DNA of 64,000 nt from an uncultured Flavobacteriales bacterium (GTDB lineage: Bacteria; Bacteroidota; Bacteroidia; Flavobacteriales; BACL11): assembly GCA_905478555.1 (NCBI GenBank), contig CAJQIZ010000024.1, forward strand, positions 29,857 to 93,856, given 5' to 3'. The position numbers and the translations under genes are program-made. Below, in pieces: positions 45,591 to 56,912 of the stretch; position 1 is the first letter of the stretch; each line of letters begins with the position of its first letter. A model generated the notes under the pieces. It was given only the letters and a program-made list of their open reading frames with translations, ran no database searches and was not told the origin of the DNA.

Positions 45591-46336
45591 ATCTCTTTCC
45601 CTTCCTCAAAAGTTTTATTAGAATGTTCTACCGATTGATTGATTTGATTCAATTCTTTGGCAGTAAAATCACGATAAGTACCAATAGGTATGTCTAATTT
45701 GATATTCATAATTCTTACCCTTTTCAATTTTCTCACATCATACTCCAAATACTCACACATCCTACGGATTTGTCTGTTCAACCCTTGTGTTAAGATAATT
45801 TTGAAAGTGTTTTTTCCAGTCTGCTTAACTTTGCATTTTCTGGTAATAGTATCAAGAATAGGAACTCCATTACTCATTTCTTCTAAAAACTCCTTAGTTA
45901 CCGGTTTATGCACCGTTACTTCATATTCCTTTTCATGGTTATTACGAGCACGCAAAATCTTGTTTACGATATCCCCATCATTAGTAAGAAAAATCAAACC
46001 TTCTGAGGGTTTATCTAATCTACCAATTGGAAAAATTCGTGTTGGGTAATTTATGAAATCAATAATATTATCTCTTTCCCTAACTTGATCGGTAGTGCAA
46101 ACAATACCAACTGGCTTGTTAAATGCAAGATAAACCATTTTCTTTTTTCTAGATCTATGTACTACTTTACCGTTTACACTTACCTCATCTTCTTCCGACA
46201 CTTTAGTTCCCATAAGTGGTACTTCTCCATTTATTTTCACTCTTCTCTGTTCTATCAATTTATCTGCAGCTCTTCTGGAACAGAATCCTATTTCTGATAA
46301 AAATTTATTGATTCGGGTAAGTTTTAGTTCTCTCAT
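45587..46336 (-). CDS. rluF: 23S rRNA pseudouridine synthase, RluF/RsuA family
   Basis: 249 residues from ATG 46336 (MRELKLTRINKFLSEIGFCSRRAADKLIEQ). N-terminal S4 RNA-binding domain, then the synthase domain with catalytic Asp in PIGRLDKPSEGLIFLTNDG and the C-terminal ILTQGLNRQIRRMCEYLEYDV. RluF modifies U2604 of 23S rRNA in E. coli; RluF is the closest visible match because of KKMVYLAFNKPVGIVCTTD and the extended tail. The start overlaps the stop of the upstream flavoprotein gene (TAATG), so a start 12 codons earlier is rejected. Confidence 0.88.
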   Translation of the reverse strand: MRELKLTRINKFLSEIGFCSRRAADKLIEQRRVKINGEVPLMGTKVSEEDEVSVNGKVVHRSRKKKMVYLAFNKPVGIVCTTDQVRERDNIIDFINYPTRIFPIGRLDKPSEGLIFLTNDGDIVNKILRARNNHEKEYEVTVHKPVTKEFLEEMSNGVPILDTITRKCKVKQTGKNTFKIILTQGLNRQIRRMCEYLEYDVRKLKRVRIMNIKLDIPIGTYRDFTAKELNQINQSVEHSNKTFEEGKEI

Positions 46337-47541
46337 TAGTTCAGTTTTGAAGAGATAAAAGCGGTAGTCCAAGCAGCTTGAAAATTAAAGCCTCCTGTAA
46401 TACCATCAATATCTAAAATTTCTCCTGCAAAGTAAAGGTTTTTTATGTGTTTACTCTCCATAGTTTTCATATTAATACTTTCTAAACCAATCCCTCCACA
46501 GGTTACAAATTCTTCCTTAAAAGTAGTTTTTCCATTTACATAGTAAGTATCATTACAAATAGTTTGCACTAATTTATTTATCTGTTTTTTCCCTAATTCT
46601 CCCCATGGTTTTTCCTCCGATATTTCGGAGCGTTCCAACAAATAACTCCACAACCTTTTAGGGAAATTAAAGGGGCGAATATTAAATAATTTCTTTTTAG
46701 GATTTTCCTTAATTACTGAAATAAAATATTCTTTCACTCCTTCAAAATTACTCTCACCACACCAAGAAATATTTATATTGAAATTGTATTTTCTTTCTGC
46801 AAGCAGTCTAGCTCCAAAGGAAGAAATTTTTAACACTGCAGGTCCACTCATTCCCCAATGGGTAATTAAAAGTGCTCCCTGATTTTTAAGTTTTGTACCT
46901 TGAATACTAACAATAGCATTAGGGACGGAAATCCCCATTAATTTTGTTATTTTTTCATTCGGGATATTAAAAGTGAAAAGAGAAGGGACGGGATTTTCTA
47001 TTGTATGACCTAAAGTTTTTATCCAATTAAAACCTTCTAATTTTGGAGAACCACCTGTACAAACAATTACTTTATCGAAAAGTAAATTTTGTCCGTTTAC
47101 TTCTAAATTTATTTTCTCTCCTTCTTTTTTTATAGAATTAACCCCTGATTTTAATTGTATTTTTATTCCTAATCTTTCTGATTCCGATACAAATAAATCA
47201 TAAATAGTTTGAGAAGTGTTCGATTTCGGAAACATCCTTCCGTCCTGTTCTGCAACCAATTCCACTCCTCTACTTTCAAGCCATTTTATGGTATTTTGAT
47301 TATTGAAAGTTCCAAATAATTTTTTGAGTTGTTTTTCACCTCTGGGATAACATTTTGAAAAGCTAGAAATAGAAGTTTCGGAGTTGGTAACATTACACCT
47401 TCCACCACCAGAAACCAACACCTTAGAAAGAAGTTTAGTTGTTTTCTCAAATAGAAAAACTTCAGAATCTGGGAAATTCTCTTTTGTGTTTATTGCAGCA
47501 AAAAATGCAGCTGCTCCACCGCCAATTATTGCAATTTTCAT
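46336..47541 (-). CDS. BaiN/RdsA-like (HI0933) FAD-dependent oxidoreductase
   Basis: 401 residues. FAD motif AIIGGGAAAFFAAI at the N-terminus, LVSGGGRCNVTNSE, GRMFPKSNTSQTIYDLF and the C-terminal FVTCGGIGLESINMKTMESK followed by GEILDIDGITGGFNFQAAWTTA identify the family. Members reduce or transfer groups on unclear substrates; some are linked to bile acids or rRNA modification. It is translationally coupled to rluF. Confidence 0.9.
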   Translation of the reverse strand: MKIAIIGGGAAAFFAAINTKENFPDSEVFLFEKTTKLLSKVLVSGGGRCNVTNSETSISSFSKCYPRGEKQLKKLFGTFNNQNTIKWLESRGVELVAEQDGRMFPKSNTSQTIYDLFVSESERLGIKIQLKSGVNSIKKEGEKINLEVNGQNLLFDKVIVCTGGSPKLEGFNWIKTLGHTIENPVPSLFTFNIPNEKITKLMGISVPNAIVSIQGTKLKNQGALLITHWGMSGPAVLKISSFGARLLAERKYNFNINISWCGESNFEGVKEYFISVIKENPKKKLFNIRPFNFPKRLWSYLLERSEISEEKPWGELGKKQINKLVQTICNDTYYVNGKTTFKEEFVTCGGIGLESINMKTMESKHIKNLYFAGEILDIDGITGGFNFQAAWTTAFISSKLN

Positions 47542-49341
47542 TTATCCAACCTTAACCCCTTTTCTTTCTAGGTGTCTTTTAATATCTTCTAATTTCCCTT
47601 CGGGAATAGCGTTAATTAATTTCTTTGTATATTCTGTTCCTGGCTGGTTGTAAATTTGGTCTGCATCTCCCATTTCTTCAATCTGTCCTGCTTGCATTAC
47701 CACCATTCTATCACTCATGTATTTTACTACTGATAAATCGTGTGAGATGAAAATATAAGTCAACCCGAACTCTTCTTTCAATTCGTTCAATAAATTTAAT
47801 ACCTGTGCTTGTACCGAAACATCTAAAGCAGAAACCGATTCGTCACAAATAATAAATTTAGGATTTACCGCAAGTGCTCTAGCAATACCAATTCTTTGTC
47901 TTTGTCCACCAGAAAATTCGTGTGGATATCTGTAAAAATGAGAAGGATCAAGGTTTACTCTTGTAAGTAAATCTTCTACTCTCTTTTTTCTTTGCTCGTC
48001 ATTATCCAAAATACTATGAACCTGCATTGGTTCCATTATTGCGTTTCCTATTGTCATTCTTGGATTAAGAGAAGAATAAGGATCTTGGAAAATAATCTGA
48101 ACTTCTTTTCTGAATTCTCTTAACTCCTTAGTATTCATTTTTGCAATGTCCTTTCCTTTGTAAATCATCTCCCCTTCAGTTGGTTCTTCCAAACGGATAA
48201 TAGTTCTTCCAGTTGTTGTTTTCCCACAACCAGATTCTCCAACCAAACCTAGTGTTTCCCCAGGGTACACGTCAAAAGTAATGTTATCTACCGCTCTAAC
48301 ATACTCAGATATTCCACCAAAAAACCCGTTACGGATTGGGAAGTAAGTTTTTAAATTCTTTATCTGTAAAATAGGCTCTTTCGAATACAGTTCTTTATGT
48401 TTATTTTCTCTCTCAGAAAGAGGAATAGCAAGGTCTTTTGTAAACTCTTCTACCGAAATATTATTTTCAATTATTTTCCCATTTTCATCTGTTTTCATAA
48501 AATCGGAAACTGTTGGTAGAAAAGTATATCTTTTATCTAGTGGAGGGCGGCAAGCAAGTAGTCCTTTTGTATAAGGGTGTTGCGGATTACTGAATATATC
48601 CCAAACATTTCCTTGTTCTACAATATCTCCTTTATACATTACCACAACTTTGTCGGCGAGCTCTGCAATTACACCCAAATCGTGAGTAATAAACATAATT
48701 CCCATATCCCTTTCGGTTTGTAGTTTTTGCATTAACTGAAGAATCGTTTTTTGTACCGTTACATCTAGTGCTGTAGTTGGTTCGTCCGCAATAAGTACAG
48801 ATGGTTGGCAACTCATTGCCATAGCAATCATTACTCTTTGTTTTTGTCCTCCAGAAATTTGGTGAGGATAAGTTCTGAAAATTCTTTCTGGGTCCGGAAG
48901 TTGAACTTCCTCAAATAATTTTATTGTAAGTTCTTTAGCTTGTTTTTTATTTAGTTTTTGATGCAACATAATTGCTTCTACCACTTGGTTTCCGCAAGTA
49001 AAAACTGGGTTTAAAGAAGTCATTGGCTCTTGAAAAATCATAGCAATATCGTTTCCTCTAAAGACTCTCATTTCCTCTTCCGAAATTTTAAGTAAGTCCG
49101 TTGCAGTACCATCTTTCTGATGAAAGATGATTTCTCCTCCTGTAATTTCTCCTGGAGGATTCGGAATTAAACGCATTGCAGAAAGGGAAGTAACCGATTT
49201 ACCCGAGCCTGATTCTCCTACAATACCAATTGTTTCTCCTCTGTTAAGTGTAAAGCTTATTCCTTTTACCGCTTTTACAGAAGTTCCTTCAGTTCTGAAT
49301 TCGGTAACTAAGTTCTTAAATTCTAAAAGTGTGTTTCCCAT
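47542..49341 (-). CDS. Double ABC ATPase, peptide/nickel type (DppD-DppF fusion)
   Basis: 599 residues with two complete ABC domains. Domain 1: [37 protein letters not shown]. Domain 2: [39 protein letters not shown]. Each is followed by the oligopeptide-transporter C-terminal region ([20 protein letters not shown]). It would power import of peptides or similar solutes as in YejF or GsiA. No permease or binding-protein gene is in this window, so it is an orphan here; its partners must be elsewhere. Confidence 0.95.
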   Translation of the reverse strand: MGNTLLEFKNLVTEFRTEGTSVKAVKGISFTLNRGETIGIVGESGSGKSVTSLSAMRLIPNPPGEITGGEIIFHQKDGTATDLLKISEEEMRVFRGNDIAMIFQEPMTSLNPVFTCGNQVVEAIMLHQKLNKKQAKELTIKLFEEVQLPDPERIFRTYPHQISGGQKQRVMIAMAMSCQPSVLIADEPTTALDVTVQKTILQLMQKLQTERDMGIMFITHDLGVIAELADKVVVMYKGDIVEQGNVWDIFSNPQHPYTKGLLACRPPLDKRYTFLPTVSDFMKTDENGKIIENNISVEEFTKDLAIPLSERENKHKELYSKEPILQIKNLKTYFPIRNGFFGGISEYVRAVDNITFDVYPGETLGLVGESGCGKTTTGRTIIRLEEPTEGEMIYKGKDIAKMNTKELREFRKEVQIIFQDPYSSLNPRMTIGNAIMEPMQVHSILDNDEQRKKRVEDLLTRVNLDPSHFYRYPHEFSGGQRQRIGIARALAVNPKFIICDESVSALDVSVQAQVLNLLNELKEEFGLTYIFISHDLSVVKYMSDRMVVMQAGQIEEMGDADQIYNQPGTEYTKKLINAIPEGKLEDIKRHLERKGVKVG

Positions 49342-49392
49342 TTTATCTTTCTTTATTTTTTTGTGCGTATAAAAGTAGTTTTTCTTTCTCAG

Positions 49393-50112
49393 TTATACAA
49401 ACTCAATATTTTCTTCTTTTATTAATTTTTTTCCTTTGTATTTTAACAATAATTGAGCTACAGTTAAAGTGTCTTTCTGACAATATTTCTTTATTCTTTC
49501 TAAATCATTTTCTTCCCAATATACCCTAGCAACTTGACTTCCATCTATATCATCTTTCGGAGTTGGAATACCAAAAAGTGCCGCCAATAGTTTTATAGAA
49601 GTATAATTTTTATAATCCCCAAACCTCCATAATTCCATAGTATCCAAATGATTTACTTCCCATGGTTTTTTACCTGAAATATCCAATAGTTTTGGCAACT
49701 TCAATCCATTTATCAATATTCTTCTTGCAATAAACGGAAAATCAAATTCCTTACCATTATGAGCACAAAGTAAATGAGAGTCTGTTTGAAACTGACTATT
49801 TAGTAAACTATTAAAATCTAATAAAATTTGTTTCTCCTCCTTTCCATAAAAGGACTTTATTCTGAAATGATCTTCCTTATTTTCTGAAAACAAATACCCA
49901 ACTGAAATACAGATAATTTTAGCAAACTCGGCCATTACACCCGCTTTCAGTTTATAAAATTCTGTAGGAGTGAATTCATCTTTTCGTTGCCATTGTGTTT
50001 TTTCTTCCCATAGTTTTTGAAAAGTAGGATCTAAATCTTCAAAATTAGATTCGCAAGGGACAGTTTCTATGTCCAAAAAAAGCACTTTCTCTAATTTTAA
50101 GTTTTCTAACAT
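49393..50112 (-). CDS. Predicted 3'-5' exonuclease (PolB-like, RNase H fold)
   Basis: 239 residues. DEDD motifs: VLFLDIETVP (D, E), LLCAHNGKEFDFPFIARR (D) and KKYCQKDTLTVAQLLLKY (D). Matches the family of PolB-like exonuclease domains that stand alone, cleaving nucleic acid from the 3' end; the physiological role is unknown. Overlaps the next gene upstream by one base, so the two are coupled. It is an intact exonuclease near, but not linked to, the polA with degenerate proofreading. Confidence 0.85.
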   Translation of the reverse strand: MLENLKLEKVLFLDIETVPCESNFEDLDPTFQKLWEEKTQWQRKDEFTPTEFYKLKAGVMAEFAKIICISVGYLFSENKEDHFRIKSFYGKEEKQILLDFNSLLNSQFQTDSHLLCAHNGKEFDFPFIARRILINGLKLPKLLDISGKKPWEVNHLDTMELWRFGDYKNYTSIKLLAALFGIPTPKDDIDGSQVARVYWEENDLERIKKYCQKDTLTVAQLLLKYKGKKLIKEENIEFV

Positions 50113-51263
50113 TAATTATACATTTCCAATGCAGCGTCTATAAATTGGTAAAAATCCTGATAGTGACCATCTTCCAATTTATCTCCATATTTTCTTCCTA
50201 ATCTCACTACAATTATATCTTTTTCCGGGATACAAATAACATATTGACCCCACAAACCTCTTGCATAGTAAATATCCAATCCTTTGTAATTGGAAAGCCA
50301 GAACTGATATCCGTAATTTATATTATTATTCCCTTCCTTATCTAGTAATTCTACAACAGAAGTAGCTTCTTTCACATAAGAAGTATCTAATATCTGATTT
50401 CCATTCCAATTTCCATAATTCATATACAGTTTCCCAATTCTAGCAAAATCTCTAGCATTGGAATTCAAACAACAAAATCCTTTCTCATCTCCCCCCTCGA
50501 CATTAGTATTCCACAGTGCAGGATGTTTTGCTCCTGTTGGTTTCCATAATTTTTCAGAAGCATATTCACTAATTGTTTTTCCTGTTGCGCTTTCTACAAC
50601 AAATGCTAAAAGTTGTGTGCACGAACTGTGGTACCTAAATACTTTTCCGGGGGTTTCCACCACTTTTAAACCCATTACTAAACCTCTTAAGTCAGTACCA
50701 TAATAAGACTGAGCAGTTTGTCCAATCGGATTGTAATAATCCTCCGTCCAGTTTAACCCAGAACTCATAGTTAGTAAGTTTTTAATAGTAATATCAGTAT
50801 TTCTCCCTTCACAAAAGTTAGGTAAAAAATCACATACTTTCTGATTAATATTTTTGATTTTCCCTTCTTTTATTGCGATACCTACTAAAGTAGATATATA
50901 ACTTTTTGCCATAGAAAAAGAATTAGAAGCGCTATCGGCAGAATATTCGTACCAATACTCCTCAAAAATAATACTATCGTTTTGTATCACCATAAAAGCG
51001 GTTGTTTCTAAACTATCGTTTACCTCTTTTATATAATTTGGTAAATCTGTATTATTATAATTGGGAGAAATAAGCCATTCTTGGTGTTCTCCATTTTCTA
51101 CCGTATTAGCAGGAAAATGAACATAATCATGAATGTAAGAAGATGTATGTCCTTTTAAATAAGTAATTGAAATTGCTTTGTACATCCAACTTTTCCCACT
51201 AATAAGAATAAGTAGATTGATTGCTACAAAAAAAATAAGAAAGTACTTTAATGTTTTTTTCAT
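50112..51263 (-). CDS. Serine hydrolase, class C beta-lactamase fold
   Basis: 383 residues. N-terminal membrane anchor or signal (YFLIFFVAINLLILISG). Catalytic SxxK is SMAK in SNSFSMAKSYISTLVG, and YHS in FRYHSSCTQLL is the second motif; YARGLWGQYV is near the third. Such enzymes cleave D-Ala-type peptides or esters, usually outside the cytoplasm. Role unknown; coupled with the exonuclease gene by a one-base overlap. Confidence 0.88.
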   Translation of the reverse strand: MKKTLKYFLIFFVAINLLILISGKSWMYKAISITYLKGHTSSYIHDYVHFPANTVENGEHQEWLISPNYNNTDLPNYIKEVNDSLETTAFMVIQNDSIIFEEYWYEYSADSASNSFSMAKSYISTLVGIAIKEGKIKNINQKVCDFLPNFCEGRNTDITIKNLLTMSSGLNWTEDYYNPIGQTAQSYYGTDLRGLVMGLKVVETPGKVFRYHSSCTQLLAFVVESATGKTISEYASEKLWKPTGAKHPALWNTNVEGGDEKGFCCLNSNARDFARIGKLYMNYGNWNGNQILDTSYVKEATSVVELLDKEGNNNINYGYQFWLSNYKGLDIYYARGLWGQYVICIPEKDIIVVRLGRKYGDKLEDGHYQDFYQFIDAALEMYN

Positions 51264-51264
51264 T

Positions 51265-51960
51265 TTAAATAATTTTCATTTCAAATAAATTAATTAAATG
51301 AGATTTAACTTTATTTTTCACCTCTTCCATATCCATTTCTTTTCCTAATTCTTTCTGCAGGGAAGTTACACTTTTATCAGTAATTCCACAAGGAATTATA
51401 TTTCCAAAATACGAAAGGTCAGAATTTATATTAAATGCAAATCCATGCATAGTAACCCAACGGCTACTCTTCACACCTAGTGCACATATTTTTCTTGCTT
51501 TTGGAGTTCCTACATCAAACCAAACTCCTGTTTCTCCTGGAGATCGTTCTGATTCCAAATCATATTCCCTTAAGGTAAGTATTACCGCCTCTTCCAGAAA
51601 TCGTAAATATTTATGTATATCAGTAAAGAAATTGTCTAAATCTAAAATTGGGTATCCTACCAATTGACCAGGGCCATGATAAGTAATATCTCCCCCTCTA
51701 TTTATTTTATGAAATGTCGCTCCTCTACTTTTTAGGTACTCTTCATTTACCAAAAGATTTTTTTCGTCTCCACTTTTACCTAGGGTGTAAACATGAGGGT
51801 GCTCGCAAAAAAGTAAATAATTTTTGGTTTCAATCGTTTTATTCTTTTTTTTGTTAGATGATTTTAAGGCTAATATTTCTGCAAAAAGTTCTTCCTGGAA
51901 ATCCCAACATTGTTTGTAATCTATCTTCCCTAAATCCTGAAAATTTACATTCTTATTCAT
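51265..51960 (-). CDS. lipB: Octanoyltransferase
   Basis: 231 residues. RGGDITYHGPGQLVGYPI, GVKSSRWVTMHGFAFNI and the acyl-thioester cysteine in NIIPCGITDKSVTSL are diagnostic. It moves the octanoyl group from ACP to lipoyl domains. Overlaps the next gene upstream by one base. Confidence 0.96.
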   Translation of the reverse strand: MNKNVNFQDLGKIDYKQCWDFQEELFAEILALKSSNKKKNKTIETKNYLLFCEHPHVYTLGKSGDEKNLLVNEEYLKSRGATFHKINRGGDITYHGPGQLVGYPILDLDNFFTDIHKYLRFLEEAVILTLREYDLESERSPGETGVWFDVGTPKARKICALGVKSSRWVTMHGFAFNINSDLSYFGNIIPCGITDKSVTSLQKELGKEMDMEEVKNKVKSHLINLFEMKII

Positions 51961-52949
51961 TATATTTTAGCAAGTTCCCCTTTTAAAAAGTTTATAACAT
52001 CTATCTCAATAGCATCTACATTATTCATCTCCGAAAGATACCAGCTTGTCCAATCTCCCACACTAATTTGATAAAGCGAATTTTCAATTAAAGAGTCACC
52101 TTTACTCCATATTTCAGTGATATTACTTGTGAAATTTGAAATCACCTTTTTATTAATATCCATTCTTATCTGGTTACGATCGTAATCACATTTATTACGT
52201 AAGTAAACAACTGCTAAACCATCAACATTTGTACGCCAACCCAATAATTCATTATGATTCATTTCAGGAATAACATTGTGCCAGCAAAGCATTTTACTAT
52301 TTTCATTTAATTGCTGACGGAACCGAACAGCTACACCTTCAAACCCCTTAGCTACATAAATAACAGGGGTTTGTTTGTGCATTCTTTTTGCCAAATCCAT
52401 TGCTTGTTTTTGGATATCAGCTTTTTCTGTATCAAGAAGGGCAATTGCTTTATCAAAGTCAACTTTAAAAGAATCCTCAATAATCCCATAATGATTTAAC
52501 ATAAAGAATATCTCAGTAAATGCATAGCCAAACATAGCTCTTGGTGGCTGATTTCCTGGAATAATTATCTTGTTATACCCATTTTCTTCAGCAATATTTT
52601 TTAATTTTCCACCAGAAGTAATTACTGCAATTTCTGATCCTCTTGATTGGCATTTTTCTAAAGCATAAAGAGTTTCTTCTGTATTTCCAGAATAAGAAGA
52701 TGCAATTACTAAAGTGTTTTCATCTACAAAATTAGGAATACTGTAATCTTTTGTTGCCAAAATTGGGATGTTTGAAAAAGGGGAAACAATATCGTTTACA
52801 ATAGTACCTCCAATACCAGATCCACCTAGTCCGCAAATTAAAATATTGCTAAATTTTTTGTCAGATTTCTTTAATGCAGAAGTGTTTCCGATCTCCATTG
52901 CTTCTCGCAAATGATTGGTAAAATCATTTATATAGTCGTTCATTTTCAT
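51960..52949 (-). CDS. Bifunctional phosphoglucose/phosphomannose isomerase
   Basis: About 329 residues from ATG 52949 ([21 protein letters not shown]). SIS-fold features: [55 protein letters not shown]; the C-terminal catalytic [11 protein letters not shown] with Glu and His is the bacterial PGI/PMI signature. It interconverts fructose-6-P with glucose-6-P or mannose-6-P. A longer frame to 53153 would read antisense to lysS and is rejected. The second possible start (52943) is only two codons later. Confidence 0.9.
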   Translation of the reverse strand: MKMNDYINDFTNHLREAMEIGNTSALKKSDKKFSNILICGLGGSGIGGTIVNDIVSPFSNIPILATKDYSIPNFVDENTLVIASSYSGNTEETLYALEKCQSRGSEIAVITSGGKLKNIAEENGYNKIIIPGNQPPRAMFGYAFTEIFFMLNHYGIIEDSFKVDFDKAIALLDTEKADIQKQAMDLAKRMHKQTPVIYVAKGFEGVAVRFRQQLNENSKMLCWHNVIPEMNHNELLGWRTNVDGLAVVYLRNKCDYDRNQIRMDINKKVISNFTSNITEIWSKGDSLIENSLYQISVGDWTSWYLSEMNNVDAIEIDVINFLKGELAKI

Positions 52950-53008
52950 CTCAATATGTGTTTTTATAAAGAAGCCGAAATTACAAAATATTAGGATAAA
53001 AGAATTCC

Positions 53009-53016
53009 TATATTTG
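53009..53016 (+). promoter_or_regulatory. Predicted -7 element for lysS
   Basis: TATATTTG fits TAnnTTTG, 15 bases before the lysS ATG at 53032. The TTG within it is not the start codon. Confidence 0.6.
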
Positions 53017-53031
53017 CAAAAAAATTTACAA

Positions 53032-54555
53032 ATGAGTAGAGAACTTTCAGAACAGGAAATTGTAAGAAGAGAATGCTTACAAAAACTTATAGAACTAGGT
53101 ATAAATCCGTACCCAGCAGAATTATTTGATATAAACAATAACTCTGTAAACATAAAGAAAAACTACACAGAAGGTGAAGAAACAGAAGTTATTATCGCTG
53201 GAAGGTTGATGAGTAGAAGGATAATGGGTAAGGCTTCCTTTGCAGAAATACAAGATAGTGAAGGTAGAATTCAGATTTATGTAAATAGAGATGAAATTTC
53301 CGAAGGAGAAGATAAAACAATGTACAATACGATATTCAAAAAATTATTGGATATTGGAGATATTATCGGAATAAAAGGAACTGTTTTTGTTACAAAAGTA
53401 GGGGAAATTTCAGTGAAAGTAAAAGAGCTTTCGGTTCTTACAAAATCCTTACGACCATTACCATTACCAAAAGTAGATGCGGATGGTACCATACATGATG
53501 CTTTTACAGATCCTGAGAAAAGATACAGACAAAGATATGTAGATTTAGTAGTGAACCCTCATGTAAAAGAAGCTTTTATAAAACGTACCAAGCTTACTAA
53601 CTCTATGAGAGATTTTTTAAATAAGAAGGAATATTTAGAAGTTGAAACTCCAATTTTACAACCACTTTATGGTGGTGCAGCAGCTCGTCCTTTTAAAACT
53701 CATCATAATACTTTGGATATGGAGTTGTATCTTAGAATTGCGAATGAATTGTATTTGAAAAGATTGATTGTAGGGGGTTTTGATGGAGTATATGAATTCT
53801 CAAAAGATTTCCGAAATGAAGGAATGAGTAGATTTCACAATCCAGAATTTACACAGATGGAATTGTATGTTGCTTATAAAGATTACACTTGGATGATGGA
53901 TTTAGTAGAAGAAATGGTAGAAAAAATTGCTTTGGATTTACATGGGAAAACAGAAATTCAAGTAGGAGATAATCTCATCAACTTTCAACGACCATGGAAA
54001 AGATATACCATGTATGAAGCAATTAAACATTTCACAGGAATTGATATTTCTAAAATGGACGAAAAAACAATGACAAATACAGCAAAAAAACTTGGTGTTT
54101 CTGTAGATAAAAGTATGGGAAGAGGGAAGTTAATTGACGAAATTTTTGGAGAAAAATGTGAAGGACAATTAATACAACCTACCTTTATTACCGATTATCC
54201 TGTAGAAATGTCTCCACTAGCGAAAAAACACAGAAAACATGAAGGTTTGGTAGAACGATTTGAAGCAATTTGTAATGGAAAGGAAATCTGTAATGCGTTT
54301 TCTGAATTAAACGACCCAATTGACCAAAGAGCAAGATTTGAAGAACAATTAGAACTTGGGAAAAGAGGAGATGATGAAGCAATGCTTTTAGATGAAGATT
54401 TCTTAAGAGCAATTGAATATGGGATGCCTCCAACGGCTGGTTTAGGTATTGGTATCGATAGACTTTCTATGATTATGACCAACTCTAATTCTATACAAGA
54501 TGTATTGTTTTTCCCACAAATGAAAGCAGAAAATAAATCCAACTCTGAAGAATAA
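53032..54555 (+). CDS. lysS: Lysyl-tRNA synthetase, class II
   Basis: 507 residues from ATG 53032 ([19 protein letters not shown]). OB-fold anticodon domain (~55-150) with [23 protein letters not shown]; class II motif 2 [20 protein letters not shown]; motif 3 [19 protein letters not shown]. Charges tRNA-Lys. An upstream TTG frame extension adds only 6 codons and reads through the promoter, so it is rejected. gpsA follows 5 bases later. Confidence 0.98.
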   Translation: MSRELSEQEIVRRECLQKLIELGINPYPAELFDINNNSVNIKKNYTEGEETEVIIAGRLMSRRIMGKASFAEIQDSEGRIQIYVNRDEISEGEDKTMYNTIFKKLLDIGDIIGIKGTVFVTKVGEISVKVKELSVLTKSLRPLPLPKVDADGTIHDAFTDPEKRYRQRYVDLVVNPHVKEAFIKRTKLTNSMRDFLNKKEYLEVETPILQPLYGGAAARPFKTHHNTLDMELYLRIANELYLKRLIVGGFDGVYEFSKDFRNEGMSRFHNPEFTQMELYVAYKDYTWMMDLVEEMVEKIALDLHGKTEIQVGDNLINFQRPWKRYTMYEAIKHFTGIDISKMDEKTMTNTAKKLGVSVDKSMGRGKLIDEIFGEKCEGQLIQPTFITDYPVEMSPLAKKHRKHEGLVERFEAICNGKEICNAFSELNDPIDQRARFEEQLELGKRGDDEAMLLDEDFLRAIEYGMPPTAGLGIGIDRLSMIMTNSNSIQDVLFFPQMKAENKSNSEE

Positions 54556-54560
54556 ATATT

Positions 54561-55556
54561 TTGAATAAAAATGTTAAAATAGGAGTAATTGGAGGGGGTA
54601 GTTGGGCTACCGCTATTGTAAAAATGCTTTGCGAAAATGTAGACTCCATAAATTGGTGGATGAGAAATGAAGAAGCAATAGAACATATAAATACTTATGG
54701 TCATAACCCAAATTATATTTCGGATACAGAGCTTAAGAAAGGTAAATTAAACTTAAGTTCGAATATAAATGAAGTAGTGAAAAATTCAGATTATTTAGTT
54801 TTAGCAGTCCCTTCTGCATTTTTAAAATCTACTTTATCAAGTTTAGAAACTCCATTAAAAGATAAAATAATTATCTCTGCAATTAAGGGAATTGTTCCAG
54901 AAAATAATACTATTGTTGGGGAGTTTATTCATAATAATTATGAGGTTCCTTATGAAAATATTGGGGTGATTACAGGACCTTGTCATGCGGAGGAAGTAGC
55001 TTTAGAACGACTTTCGTATTTAACTATTGCTTGTAGCGATATCTTAAAAGCAGAGTTTTTTGCAAACTCTATTTCTGGGAGATACATTAAAACTACTGTT
55101 TCGGATGATATTTACGGAACAGAGTATTCTGCAGTACTAAAAAATGTGATTGCATTAGCTGCTGGAATTTGCCATGGTTTAGGTTATGGAGATAACTTTC
55201 AAGCGGTATTAGTTTCCAATGCAATACGAGAGATAAAACGATTTTTAGATGAAGTACACCCAATTGATAGAGATATAAAAGAATCTGCTTATTTAGGAGA
55301 TTTATTAGTAACATCTTATTCTCAGTTTAGCCGCAACAGAACTTTTGGAGAAATGATTGGAAGAGGATATAGTGTAAACTCCACCCAATTGCAACTTAAA
55401 ATGATTGCAGAGGGGTATTATGCTGTAAAATGTATAAAGGAGATAAACGAAAAACTAAATGTTGAAATGCCAATTACTGAGGCGGTTTACAATATTTTAT
55501 ACGACAGAAAATCAGCAAAAAAACAGATTAAATTTTTAACAGATAAGTTGAATTAA
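54561..55556 (+). CDS. gpsA: Glycerol-3-phosphate dehydrogenase [NAD(P)+]
   Basis: 331 residues from TTG 54561 (no ATG precedes the first strand). NAD(P)-binding GVIGGGSWATAIVKML, LAVPSAFLKSTL, SAIKGIVPE, TGPCHAEEVALERLSYLT and catalytic-domain YSAVLKNVIALAAGICHGLGYGDN. Makes sn-glycerol-3-phosphate for phospholipids. Probably cotranscribed with lysS. It ends in a 4-base convergent overlap with scoB. Confidence 0.95.
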   Translation: MNKNVKIGVIGGGSWATAIVKMLCENVDSINWWMRNEEAIEHINTYGHNPNYISDTELKKGKLNLSSNINEVVKNSDYLVLAVPSAFLKSTLSSLETPLKDKIIISAIKGIVPENNTIVGEFIHNNYEVPYENIGVITGPCHAEEVALERLSYLTIACSDILKAEFFANSISGRYIKTTVSDDIYGTEYSAVLKNVIALAAGICHGLGYGDNFQAVLVSNAIREIKRFLDEVHPIDRDIKESAYLGDLLVTSYSQFSRNRTFGEMIGRGYSVNSTQLQLKMIAEGYYAVKCIKEINEKLNVEMPITEAVYNILYDRKSAKKQIKFLTDKLN

Positions 55557-56209
55557 AATTTCATTTCAGGAATTTCCCCTTCAATAATTAAATCTGCTGC
55601 AGTAGAATTTTTTATATCTTCTACACTTACACCTGGAGCTCTTTCCAAAAGTTTAAACCCATTTTGGGTAATCTCTAAAACCGCAAGGTTTGTAACCACC
55701 TTTTTTACACAATTTACCCCTGTAATTGGAAGTGTACATTTTTTCAAAATTTTACTTTCTCCCTGTCGATTAGTATGCATCATAGCTACAATAATATTAT
55801 CTGCAGAAGCTACTAAATCCATTGCTCCTCCCATTCCTTTTACCATTTTCCCAGGGATTTTCCAGTTTGCAATATCTCCATTTTCTGATACTTCCATAGC
55901 ACCTAAAACAGTAATTTGAACATGTTTCCCTCTAATCATAGCAAAGGAAGTTGCAGAGTCGAAAAGCACTGCTCCCGATAAGGTTGTAATAGTTTGTTTG
56001 CCAGCATTTATCAAATCCGGATCTTCCTCTCCCTCAAAAGGAAAGGGGCCCATTCCAAGTACTCCATTCTCGGATTGAAACTCAATATCAATCCCCCTAG
56101 GAATGTAATTTGCAACTAATGTAGGGATTCCAATTCCTAAATTTACATAAGTATTGTGTTTTAATTCTTGAGCTATTCTTTGTGCTATTTGGTTTTTATC
56201 TAATGCCAT
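55553..56209 (-). CDS. scoB: 3-oxoacid CoA-transferase subunit B
   Basis: 218 residues. Class I CoA-transferase beta chain; catalytic Glu in FQSENGVLGMGPFPF, plus INAGKQTITTLSGAVLFDS and KGMGGAMDLVAS. With ScoA it moves CoA between succinate and 3-oxoacids, used to consume or make ketone-body type compounds. Coupled to scoA by a one-base overlap. Confidence 0.95.
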   Translation of the reverse strand: MALDKNQIAQRIAQELKHNTYVNLGIGIPTLVANYIPRGIDIEFQSENGVLGMGPFPFEGEEDPDLINAGKQTITTLSGAVLFDSATSFAMIRGKHVQITVLGAMEVSENGDIANWKIPGKMVKGMGGAMDLVASADNIIVAMMHTNRQGESKILKKCTLPITGVNCVKKVVTNLAVLEITQNGFKLLERAPGVSVEDIKNSTAADLIIEGEIPEMKF

Positions 56210-56910
56210 TATTCTTTTGTTCTAACGGTTCTTTGTTCTATTCTCTTCTCGTATTTTTCTCCTTGAAAAATTCTTTGTACAAAAATTCCTGGAGTATGAA
56301 TTTGATTCGGATCCAACTCCCCCGCTTCTACTAATTCCTCTACCTCAGCAACCGTAATTTTACCCGCCATCGCCATTAATGGATTAAAGTTTCTGGCAGT
56401 TCCTTTAAAAATTAAATTGCCTGCAGTATCTCCTTTCCATGCTTTTACAAAGGCAAAATCTGCAGTAAGTGCCGATTCTAATATATGTAGTTTCCCATTG
56501 TACTCTCTAACTTCTTTTCCTTCCGCAACTTCTGTTCCGTATCCTGCAGGAGTAAAAAACGCTGGGATTCCCGCACCTCCAGCCCTACATCTTTCCGCTA
56601 AACTTCCTTGAGGAATTAAATTTACCTCTAATTCGCCACTTAACATTTGTCTTTCAAACTCTGCGTTTTCACCAACATAGGAGGAGATCATTTTCTTAAT
56701 CTGCTTTCTTTTCAGTAAAAGTCCTAATCCAAAATCATCTACTCCCGCATTGTTTGAAATACAGGTAAGTCCGAAAATATCTTTTTTAGAAAGGGCGTCT
56801 ATTGCATTTTCAGGAATACCAGAAAGTCCAAAACCTCCTACCATAAAAGTCATATTACCTTCTACTCCATCTAAAGCTTTCTCTATATTGTCTACTACTT
56901 TATTTATCAT
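56209..56910 (-). CDS. scoA: 3-oxoacid CoA-transferase subunit A
   Basis: 233 residues. Glycine-rich [46 protein letters not shown] and [18 protein letters not shown] are alpha-chain signatures. Pairs with ScoB. It begins 2 bases after the PBP gene's stop codon, so readthrough is likely. Confidence 0.95.
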   Translation of the reverse strand: MINKVVDNIEKALDGVEGNMTFMVGGFGLSGIPENAIDALSKKDIFGLTCISNNAGVDDFGLGLLLKRKQIKKMISSYVGENAEFERQMLSGELEVNLIPQGSLAERCRAGGAGIPAFFTPAGYGTEVAEGKEVREYNGKLHILESALTADFAFVKAWKGDTAGNLIFKGTARNFNPLMAMAGKITVAEVEELVEAGELDPNQIHTPGIFVQRIFQGEKYEKRIEQRTVRTKE

Positions 56911-56912
56911 AA

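Noticed and set aside
52950..53153. 68-residue N-terminal extension of the sugar isomerase
   Set aside because: It reads antisense to lysS and its promoter; the family N-terminus begins at 52949.
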